From assembly GCA_031401815.1 (NCBI GenBank), contig JANNRW010000141.1, positions 1-10,913 of the forward strand: a DNA stretch of 10,913 bases, read 5' to 3'. Positions 1 through 4,434 of the stretch are shown one piece after another. The notes beneath the pieces are model-generated. The model was given only the letters and a program-made list of their open reading frames with translations. It was not told the origin of the DNA and did not search any database. This stretch comes from JANNRW01 sp031401815. Its GTDB lineage: Bacteria; Desulfobacterota; Desulfuromonadia; Geobacterales; DSM-12255. Positions within the stretch are counted from its first letter, which is position 1. Each line of letters begins with the position of its first letter. The translations under genes were made by a program, and so were the position numbers.

Positions 1-2
1 CT

Positions 3-397
3 CTGTTCCCCGCACGAGCGGGGATGAACCGTCACGACTGTAAATTTGACCGGTACCAGCAGACTGTTCCCCGCACGAGCGGGGATGAACCGAGGCATTG
101 ACGCATGGCTAGAGCCACCAGACGCTGTTCCCCGCACGAGCGGGGATGAACCGCCTTGCCGTCGAGAAGGGCTACTTGCTTACCGCTGTTCCCCGCACGA
201 GCGGGGATGAACCGGGGGCTACCGTTTACCAGTATCGAGGCATACTCTGGTCCCCGCACGAGCGGGGATGAACCGTAGTACTTCCGATCATCCTCACCGG
301 TCAGTTCCTGTTCCCCGCACGAGCGGGGATGAACCGTTTCTTAGATTTATAAAAGGAGAGGTTTTGATCTGTTCCCCGCACGAGCGGGGTGAATTCT
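3..397 (+). CRISPR. Type I-E-like CRISPR array, trailer end (6 full repeats + 1 degenerate)
   Basis: Repeats of 29 bp (begin CTGTTCCCCG, end GGGGATGAACCG) start at 3, 64, 125, 186, 247 and 308, with a degenerate copy at 369. The period is exactly 61 bp, giving 32-bp spacers at 32-63, 93-124, 154-185, 215-246, 276-307 and 337-368. The CCCCG/CGGGG stem and the ATGAACCG end match the repeat class of type I-E systems (established knowledge). The copy at 247 has T to G at repeat position 4. The copy at 369 loses one A after CGGGG and then diverges into TGAATTC. Repeat decay at the right end and this repeat orientation imply that the leader lies to the left, outside the window, and that transcription runs on the plus strand. 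Bases 1-2 are the end of another spacer, so the array continues leftwards. No cas gene is in the window. I saw no spacer match elsewhere in the window. Confidence 0.97.
369..396 (+). repeat. Degenerate terminal CRISPR repeat abutting foreign-looking sequence
   Basis: The first 21 bases match the consensus repeat. One A is then missing and the remainder reads TGAATTCT in place of ATGAACCG. It runs directly into GGGGACACTTTACTTAA (397-413). Terminal-repeat decay is normal at the trailer end. The abrupt change inside the repeat could instead mark where another element joined the array (inference). Confidence 0.8.
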
Positions 398-410
398 GGG
401 GACACTTTAC

Positions 411-656
411 TTAACTCCCACTCACCCCAACCCCAGCCACAACAATCGGAATCTCAAACATAAACCCCAGATACGGCAGCTCCCGCGCGGCCTTCTCGTA
501 ACTCATCATCCCGGAATAGACGGGCGAGCGCTCACTTGCCGAGTTCTCCCGCGCCCGCTTCTGCCCCAGTTCGCAGAGGAGCGCCGCAAATGATGTGGTC
601 GGACAGAGGAGCAGGCCGAGCCTTTCGTATATTTCGTGGACCAAAAGGGCTCTCAT
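411..656 (-). CDS. Small hypothetical protein (81 aa)
   Basis: I do not recognise this ORF. It begins MRALLVHEIYERLG, contains a basic/acidic segment (QKRARENSASERSP, about residues 32-45), and ends in a hydrophobic tail (FEIPIVVAGVGV, about 67-78). Codons in the middle and 3' part end mostly in G or C (for example CAG AAG CGG GCG CGG GAG), which argues that it is or was coding. No convincing ribosome binding site precedes the ATG at 656, so it could be the 3' end of a longer degraded gene. The stop codon lies against the sequence that follows the broken terminal CRISPR repeat. No function is proposed. Confidence 0.4.
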   Translation of the reverse strand: MRALLVHEIYERLGLLLCPTTSFAALLCELGQKRARENSASERSPVYSGMMSYEKAARELPYLGFMFEIPIVVAGVGVSGS

Positions 657-873
657 TTGCTGAATTTTCTACCATAAACCATCTTTAATAGCCACAGCTA
701 TCAGGTATTTACCAGATTTGGTATCCATTTCTTTCAGAGGATCTCAATCCTCCCCGGCATCATTGAAGCCGATGGAATTAACCTGTAAGCAATCCTTACA
801 ACTTCAAATTTCCTGTGTGTAATTTCTCTGCGCGAAATTACGTATTGCGTGGACACAAATTTCCCCCTGGAGA

Positions 874-902
874 TGAACTATTCGGGATTTTCGAATAGTT
901 CA
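874..902. repeat. Perfect inverted repeat, 11-bp stem, 7-nt loop
   Basis: TGAACTATTCG pairs perfectly with CGAATAGTTCA around the loop GGATTTT. It is preceded by GAGA, giving a GATGAAC start similar to the boxes at 912 and 1261. There is no T-tract after it, so it does not look like an intrinsic terminator. Confidence 0.85.
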
Positions 903-917
903 AAGTAAGGCTGAAAT

Positions 918-944
918 GAACTACCGAGGTATCCTCGGTAGTTC
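918..944. repeat. Perfect inverted repeat, 12-bp stem, 3-nt loop
   Basis: GAACTACCGAGG pairs with CCTCGGTAGTTC around TAT. It shares the outer GAACTA/TAGTTC bases with the hairpin at 874-902, but the inner stem bases differ and complementarity is kept on both arms. It is immediately preceded by TGAAAT, so the ten-base box TGAAATGAAC spans 912-921. Confidence 0.9.
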
Positions 945-974
945 CGACCGTCTGGAAATCACGGAAAGTTGATG

Positions 975-1005
975 TTTGCAACAAGCTGTTGCAAAAAATG
1001 CAACA
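975..1005. repeat. Two mutually exclusive hairpins sharing a central arm
   Basis: TTTGCAACA (975-983) pairs with TGTTGCAAA (987-995) around AGC. The same central arm TGTTGCA (987-993) can instead pair with TGCAACA (999-1005) around AAAAA. Only one can form at a time, as in an attenuator-like switch. Any regulatory role is inference. Confidence 0.75.
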
Positions 1006-1144
1006 ACTGGATTCCCATACTCATCAGAAAGATGTGACGAGCTTTGCCGATGGCCGGGACAGACTTCCTGATATGCCGGTGTCGTTTGCGACGGAGAAGA
1101 GATTGTCTTCAACGAGTAGGGTTAAAACGAGGCAGGCAGGGTAG
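998..1144 (+). other. Possible 48-codon small ORF beside the hairpins
   Basis: An ATG at 998 opens a frame of 48 codons (MQQLDSHTHQKDVTSF at its start) ending at TAG 1142-1144. The ATG lies inside the competing-hairpin arms (975-1005), and no Shine-Dalgarno sequence precedes it. The peptide is hydrophilic, with no signal peptide, membrane segment or domain that I recognise. It may be a chance frame or a gene remnant. Confidence 0.15.
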
Positions 1145-1195
1145 AAGGGTTGATGCTTGACCGGCGGGTCTGAGTTATTAAGGAATCCTGAATAG

Positions 1196-1234
1196 CTGGA
1201 AAGGGGGGTGGCAAAATGCCCCCACCCTTTCCAG
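1196..1234. repeat. Long imperfect hairpin, 16 of 18 pairs
   Basis: CTGGAAAGGG at the left (1196-1213 arm) pairs with CCCTTTCCAG at the right (1217-1234 arm) around AAA, with two internal mismatches. The left arm carries a run of six G and the right arm has five- and three-base C runs. No T-tract follows on the plus strand. It is followed at 1240-1254 by the 7-bp inverted repeat GGTACAA-T-TTGTACC. Confidence 0.8.
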
Positions 1235-1270
1235 GGATGGGTACAATTTGTACCTACCCTTGAAATGAAC

Positions 1271-1289
1271 CGTACGAATATATCGTACG
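1271..1289. repeat. Perfect inverted repeat CGTACGA, preceded by TGAAATGAAC
   Basis: CGTACGA pairs with TCGTACG around ATATA. The ten bases directly before it (1261-1270, TGAAATGAAC) are identical to those at 912-921, where they lead into and overlap another palindrome. Confidence 0.75.
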
Positions 1290-1314
1290 TATGAATAGTC
1301 AGGGGCAGTGTTGT

Positions 1315-1598
1315 TCAGATCTGTTCCGGCCACTTGCGGGATGTGTGGTAGACGCGAAGGATGACGATGATGGAATTCTTACTCGATAGGGGACTATATA
1401 GGGGAGACCGGTAATGACGAGCTCCCGGGTGTCAGGAACTCTGCCGGGGCGAGCCGTTTCAGAGAATTCAGCGAGAGTTTCGGCGGCGGCTATGATCTTG
1501 AGTACCGCATCAACGGCGGCGGTGGGGTTGTCCTTCGCAATGAACGTTTCGACGTCGAAGAGGTCGCGACGTGCTTTACTTGTCCACTTTACCTGCAC
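1315..1598 (-). pseudogene. parE: ParE/RelE-family toxin gene broken by a one-base frameshift
   Basis: Type II toxin of the ParE/RelE superfamily; ParE toxins act on DNA gyrase (family knowledge). The frame starts at a GTG (1598) that overlaps the end of the antitoxin gene and reads VQVKWTSKARRDLFDVETFI, typical of ParE N-termini. It continues to LPYIVPYRVR. There the frame is lost: the open frame runs on to 1299 with an unrelated serine-rich tail. Shifting by one base at about 1374-1380 (probably one A lost near GAATTC) restores SIIVILRVYHTSRKWPEQI and a stop at 1315-1317, the expected ParE C-terminus. With the base restored the product would be 94 aa, a normal ParE length. The toxin is therefore probably inactive, or this is a sequencing or assembly error. 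The gene shares a transcript with the antitoxin upstream. Confidence 0.88.
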
Positions 1599-1827
1599 GG
1601 CGCGTCTCCCATTCCAGCTTGATATCTTCGTGGGCGATAAGGTTGCCGGAGTCCGCTTCCTCCAGGGCTTCCCTGATCCCTTTGATCTGCCACTCTTCGA
1701 CAGAAAGCATCTCCTCAACAGCGTTTGTTATCAGGGCTGAACGGCTGCGATGAGTAGTCTTAGCAAGATGATCCAGACGAACTTTAGTCGGTTCCGGCAG
1801 CTTTACGGATATTGATGCGCTTCTCAT
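1576..1827 (-). CDS. Ribbon-helix-helix (CopG/ParD-like) antitoxin
   Basis: An 83-aa protein whose N-terminus (MRSASISVKLPEPTKVRLDH, then LAKTTHRSRSALITNAVEEML) has the beta strand, helix, helix pattern of RHH antitoxins, about residues 1-46. These bind operator DNA as dimers and repress their own operon. The acidic C-terminal part (IREALEEADSGN, about 57-68) is the usual toxin-binding region. I chose the ATG at 1827 over the one at 1845 because GGGAGG stands 5 nt upstream of it. The gene ends inside the start of the parE frame, so the pair is translationally coupled. It appears intact while its toxin is frameshifted, so it may survive as a solitary antitoxin or repressor. Confidence 0.88.
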   Translation of the reverse strand: MRSASISVKLPEPTKVRLDHLAKTTHRSRSALITNAVEEMLSVEEWQIKGIREALEEADSGNLIAHEDIKLEWETRRAGKVDK

Positions 1828-1940
1828 GGCAACCTCCCTAAACATGGCAGAACAATATCAGAAACAGGCGATTGTATAAAGGCAAATAGCAGACAGGAGC
1901 CAATCCATGACCGACTGTAAAATACAGGGCGAATACTGAC

Positions 1941-2237
1941 TCACAACAAGCCAAGCACCCCTTTAAGGCTATGCTCCACCGCCGCCATCTCTTCAATGGT
2001 GAGGGTGGTGAGCGGGCCTTCTCCGAGACGATCCCTGTCGAGGGCGCGGGGTTGATCAACGATTACCTGGCAAGGTTTGAGAAGGCGGTCACGTGGCTCT
2101 ATCATGATGCGCCATCGTTTGAAAGAGGGATAGAGCTGTGTGGTAAGTGGCAGGACGACAACCATCGGGGTGCCGATTGCCGTGAGGGCGTTGTCCTGGA
2201 TAATCAGAACCGGACGAATCTTGCTAATTGCTTTAAG
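1941..2237 (-). pseudogene. mazF: N-terminally truncated MazF/PemK-like toxin
   Basis: The frame reads RPVLIIQDNALTAIG, then VVVLPLTTQ, and ends HSLKGVLGLL. This is characteristic of the MazF/PemK endoribonuclease fold, in which the RP(V/A)LIIQ strand and the VVVLPLT strand form the barrel core. The normal MazF opening of about 20 residues (the MKRGDI-type strand and its loop) is missing. Upstream of RPVL the frame gives only a few unrelated codons before an in-frame TGA at 2238-2240. The first ATG (2165) would leave just 74 residues without the RPVLIIQ strand. No partner antitoxin is visible upstream. The break coincides with one arm of a 10-bp inverted repeat (2232-2241 / 2277-2286), so an insertion or deletion there may have removed the start. 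A non-standard start codon would be the only way to make more of it. Confidence 0.75.
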
Positions 2238-2286
2238 TCAAGCGCTGCTTCAGAGCGAATCAGGTCAGGAAATGTATTGACTTAAA
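2232..2286. repeat. 10-bp inverted repeat at the mazF break point
   Basis: TTTAAGTCAA (2232-2241) and TTGACTTAAA (2277-2286) are perfect inverted copies separated by 35 bp. The left arm sits at the truncation of the mazF-like frame. The right arm overlaps the possible -35 box of the Rrf2 regulator gene. Confidence 0.7.
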
Positions 2287-2305
2287 TTTAATTGAGGAGT
2301 AATAA
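2277..2305 (+). promoter_or_regulatory. Possible promoter of the Rrf2-type regulator gene
   Basis: TTGACT (2277-2282) is a good -35 match, followed after 17 bp by TAATAA (2300-2305), a weak -10 match. The AT-rich stretch between them (TTGACTTAAATTTA) recalls the half-site of type 1 IscR operators, so autoregulation is possible. This is inference from resemblance only. Confidence 0.35.
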
Positions 2306-2336
2306 AGGACAAAAATGATCTTAAAGGGTTTTTGAG

Positions 2337-2747
2337 ATGATGGAGTTAACCCGTAAGGGCGAATATGCAATCAGGGGTATGGTATATCTTGCGAGGCAGC
2401 CAGCCGGGAAAGTGGTTCTTGTGAGCGAAGTTGCTGAAGCAACCGGAGTCCCCCAGACTTTTCTTGCAAAAATCTTCCAGAGTTTTGCCAAAATCGGACT
2501 GGTAAACTCTTTCCGTGGTACTGGCGGCGGGTTTCTTCTGGGACGTCACCCCTCCAGAATTACTCTTCTTCAGGTGGTGGAAGCTGTTGAAGGCTCAATA
2601 AATCCAAACCGCTGCCTTACCGGAGAGGGGAGTTGTGAAAGAGCTCCGGAGTGCACTGTTCACCCTGTCTGGCAGAGAATACAGGGTGAAATTGCTGCTA
2701 TTCTTGATTCTGTAACACTTGAACATCTTGCAAAGGAGAAAAAATAG
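2337..2747 (+). CDS. Rrf2/IscR-family Fe-S-type transcriptional regulator
   Basis: A 136-aa protein with the Rrf2 layout. The winged helix-turn-helix covers about residues 1-75: MELTRKGEYAIRGMVYLA, then SEVAEATGVPQTFLAKIFQ as the recognition region, then GLVNSFRGTGGGFLLGR as the wing. After it comes a short linker with three cysteines, Cys93, Cys100 and Cys106 (C-x6-C-x5-C). In IscR, NsrR and relatives three clustered cysteines bind an Fe-S cluster that senses iron, NO or redox state. IscR itself has C-x5-C-x5-C, so the spacing here is one residue longer. ATG codons at 2337 and 2340 both fit; AAAGGG at 2323-2328 serves either. It stands alone on the plus strand and converges on the cytochrome and cox genes, with no isc or suf genes nearby. 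A role in redox control of these respiratory genes is possible but not shown. Confidence 0.9.
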   Translation: MMELTRKGEYAIRGMVYLARQPAGKVVLVSEVAEATGVPQTFLAKIFQSFAKIGLVNSFRGTGGGFLLGRHPSRITLLQVVEAVEGSINPNRCLTGEGSCERAPECTVHPVWQRIQGEIAAILDSVTLEHLAKEKK

Positions 2748-2807
2748 GGCATCTTTTTTTGTCCGGTTATGAAGCAAGGCAAGTATTGAACCCAAAAACG
2801 GCAGTCA

Positions 2808-2933
2808 GCCACAGATAAAAGCCGATAACTGCGGATAAAACCTGAAAAATGTGAAGGAACGGACTTCACCCATTTGGTCAGGTATTTATCTTTGATATGT
2901 TCATGAATTATCAGTGATTATCCTATTTATCCC
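2808..2933. repeat. Degenerate GATAA-rich interspersed repeat
   Basis: The left part (2808-2842) starts GCCACAGATAAAAGCC and carries three GATAA units at 10-11 base spacing. The right part (about 2882-2933) carries related units on the other strand, read as TTATC/ATTATC/TTATCC. This resembles the CCACAGATAA-type inverted repeats often found between genes in Geobacter-like genomes (recalled, not checked). A small perfect stem GTGAAG/CTTCAC lies inside at 2851-2869. Confidence 0.4.
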
Positions 2934-2946
2934 AGTTCCAAATGCT

Positions 2947-2962
2947 TTTTAAACGTTTAAAA
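2947..2962. promoter_or_regulatory. 16-bp perfect AT-rich palindrome
   Basis: TTTTAAACGTTTAAAA is fully self-complementary and sits just before the bidirectional terminator. It could be a regulator binding site or part of the terminator region. The position between two converging gene ends makes an operator role less likely. Confidence 0.45.
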
Positions 2963-2971
2963 TATAGCATG

Positions 2972-3008
2972 AAAAAAGGCCGGTCGAAATTTCAGACCGG
3001 CCTTTTTT
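2972..3008. terminator. Bidirectional intrinsic terminator
   Basis: An A6 tract, the stem GGCCGGTC (2978-2985), an 8-9 nt loop, the matching stem GACCGGCC (2995-3002) and a T6 tract give a textbook terminator that works on both strands. It lies between the plus-strand Rrf2-type gene and the minus-strand cytochrome c gene, whose stop codon is at 3029. Confidence 0.95.
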
Positions 3009-3028
3009 GTTAACATTTTGACCAGACT

Positions 3029-3340
3029 TTATTTGAATGTCTTGAGTACGTACTCTGCAATCGCCCTTGCATCCTTGTCGGAGATAGTTTTACTGTCGAA
3101 TTTGGTCATTCCGGATCCAGGGTTGCGCATATTCTTCACAATCCCTTTCCACTCTTTGATCCCCTTTTTCTCCAAATCCTTTTTGTGCAGCGTACTGGTG
3201 GGCTTGATTATATTACCACCAGATGGATGACAAATATTACAGTGCTGCTTGAAGAGTTCCTCGCCGGTGGCAGCCAGGGAGATTGTGGCGGTTGCAATAA
3301 CAAAAATGGTACTGGCGATAATTGGCAGCAGTTTTTTCAT
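3029..3340 (-). CDS. Periplasmic monoheme class I cytochrome c
   Basis: A 103-aa electron carrier. Residues 1-23 form a signal peptide (MKKLL, hydrophobic stretch, then SLA before Ala24). One haem motif, CNICH (Cys34, Cys37, His38), follows near the mature N-terminus, as in class I cytochromes c. The distal ligand is probably Met78 in NPGSGM, a motif shared with c6/c551-type proteins. The C-terminal helix is DARAIAEYVLK. The start at 3340 is supported by AAGGAG about 8 nt upstream. It follows the ctaB gene on the same strand after a 122-bp gap containing a long hairpin, and ends at a strong terminator. The location suggests that it shuttles electrons between the bc-type complex and the caa3-type oxidase, or to another acceptor. 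This is inference. Confidence 0.93.
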   Translation of the reverse strand: MKKLLPIIASTIFVIATATISLAATGEELFKQHCNICHPSGGNIIKPTSTLHKKDLEKKGIKEWKGIVKNMRNPGSGMTKFDSKTISDKDARAIAEYVLKTFK

Positions 3341-3372
3341 GTGGCTTACTCCTTAAAGTGAAATGATGACGA

Positions 3373-3417
3373 TATGGATGTCAGCAAAACTATAGCATAG
3401 TTTGGCTGACATCTATA
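3373..3417. other. Long hairpin between ctaB and the monoheme cytochrome gene
   Basis: GATGTCAGC (3377-3385) pairs with GCTGACATC (3405-3413), and AAACTAT (3387-3393) with ATAGTTT (3397-3403), around AGC. There is one A/G mismatch between the two blocks and 3-4 further outer pairs (TATG/TATA). That gives about 20 pairs over 21 positions. No T-tract follows on either strand, so it is not a standard intrinsic terminator. It could be a processing or stabilising stem in a cox-cytochrome transcript, or a protein binding site. Confidence 0.8.
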
Positions 3418-3462
3418 GTGGTTGAACCTGAAATACCTTTTGCAGTAACTGTTTTCCAGAGA

Positions 3463-4434
3463 TCAGGGAAATAACGACTCGAAGCAGATTGCTCCGAAAA
3501 TGGTTAGAAGATAGACCAGGGATGCTCGGAATCCCTTGCGGTAAGCATGGGTCAGATAGAGTGAGCGGGCGGAATAAAGCAGGAGTATGGCTCCTGATAC
3601 AGATGCCGCAATATGATAAAAGGTTGATAAAGAGCCGGTTATGCCTATGGCAATGGTTAATGGGGGGAGGATAGCTGTTGTTGCCATAGTTAGATTTCTG
3701 GTCAGTGGCACACCATGAGTGAGCGGCAGAACCGGAATACCGGCTCTTGCATACTGGTCGCGGCAGTCAAGAGCCAATAGCCAGAAATGAGGGAGTTGCC
3801 AGATAAAGATAAAAAGTGCGAGCAGAAGAGGTGGTGCGGTAATTGGAGTGCTGACCGCCATCGCTCCGATCAGTGGCGGTAGCGCCCCCGGAATCCCTCC
3901 GGCCAGAACTCCCCAGGGGGAACAGCGCTTGCCCCAGGCGGTGTAGAGCAAAAGATATGAGAGACAGCCGATTGCCAGCAGGAGAAGCGCCATTGGAGGA
4001 GCAGTCAGTGCGCCCAGGATCAGTCCCCCCCCCATGAGTATCAATGCAAATGCAAGAGCCTGGCAATGGCCGACAGTTTCAAGTGCACGACAACGCTGAT
4101 CAAGACGCGACATATGACGGTCTGTCTCAGCGTCGAGTATGTTGTTCAGCACTGCAGCGCCACCTGCTGTCAGGGCAATCGCAATAAGGATCGGGCAGAT
4201 GGCGGCAGCTACAGGCAGCGCGGGAGAGGCCAACAGCACTCCGGCCAGACCGGCCAGTACTTCGGCAAGGACAATGCCCGGTTTGGCCAGTCTGAAGAGC
4301 GCCACTGACCAAGCAGCTCTTCGATCCGGGGAGAAGGCCGGATGAGCGGCAAGAGATAGCCCGGAACTGAAGGGGGGCGGTATTGCTCCTGTTTTTGTCT
4401 GCAATGCAGCAGTATCTGTCACTTGCAGGCTCAT
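3463..4434 (-). CDS. ctaB: Protoheme IX farnesyltransferase (haem O synthase)
   Basis: An integral membrane UbiA-family prenyltransferase that transfers farnesyl from farnesyl diphosphate to haem B, giving haem O for haem-copper oxidases. At 323 aa it is near the usual length. After a soluble N-terminal extension of about 45 residues comes LAKPGIVLAEVLAGL. The first aspartate motif is NNILDAETDRHMSR (Asn98, Asp101, Asp105, Arg106, Met108), the diphosphate/magnesium site. The loop YTAWGKRCSPWGVLAGG (about 164-180) and GALPPLIGAMA (183-193) are characteristic of CtaB/CyoE, as is WQLPHFWLLA (212-221). The usual R-T-x-x-R-P after the first motif is here RLDQRC, a small deviation. The start overlaps the coxB stop by 4 bp (ATGA). 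No haem A synthase gene (ctaA) is in the window, so whether the oxidase carries haem O or A cannot be told here. Confidence 0.95.
   Translation of the reverse strand: MSLQVTDTAALQTKTGAIPPPFSSGLSLAAHPAFSPDRRAAWSVALFRLAKPGIVLAEVLAGLAGVLLASPALPVAAAICPILIAIALTAGGAAVLNNILDAETDRHMSRLDQRCRALETVGHCQALAFALILMGGGLILGALTAPPMALLLLAIGCLSYLLLYTAWGKRCSPWGVLAGGIPGALPPLIGAMAVSTPITAPPLLLALFIFIWQLPHFWLLALDCRDQYARAGIPVLPLTHGVPLTRNLTMATTAILPPLTIAIGITGSLSTFYHIAASVSGAILLLYSARSLYLTHAYRKGFRASLVYLLTIFGAICFESLFP

Larger units (their letters stand above)
657..1298. other. Hairpin-rich, mostly non-coding stretch
   Basis: No convincing protein gene was found here. The stretch holds a run of inverted repeats with short loops. 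Stems are TACCA (710-723), GAGGAT (737-752), TGTAAG (784-800), GTAATTTC (819-841), an 11-bp stem around GAACTATTCG (874-902), a 12-bp stem GAACTACCGAGG (918-944), TTTGCAACA (975-995), an 18-position stem with 2 mismatches (1196-1234), GGTACAA (1240-1254) and CGTACGA (1271-1289). All except the 1196-1234 stem are perfect. The stems differ in sequence, so this is not a simple tandem repeat. It could be a structured RNA, a cluster of protein or transposase binding palindromes, or a graveyard of short mobile elements. The sequence alone does not decide between these. Confidence 0.7.

Noticed and set aside
32..259. Minus-strand open frame of 75 codons across the CRISPR array
   Set aside because: It is a frame created by the repeats (RSCGEQ/PARAGNS-type peptides) and is not a gene.
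921..1112. Minus-strand open frame of 63 codons
   Set aside because: It runs through two perfect hairpins, has no ribosome binding site and shows no recognisable protein features.
704..1290. Integron attC sites as the cause of the palindromes
   Set aside because: The GTTRRRY/RYYYAAC core pair expected at attC ends is not present, and the stems are perfect rather than having the unpaired bases of attC.
1846..1940. Promoter for the antitoxin-toxin pair
   Set aside because: A TATACA-like box is present, but no acceptable -35 box lies at 16-18 bp and no clear operator palindrome is visible, so I do not annotate it.
1971..2285. 104-codon plus-strand open frame
   Set aside because: It is antisense to the mazF-like frame, which has clear family motifs.
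2737..2761. Intrinsic terminator directly after the Rrf2-type gene
   Set aside because: There is a T7 tract, but the only stem is a weak A/T match. The strong terminator at 2972-3008 serves this gene.
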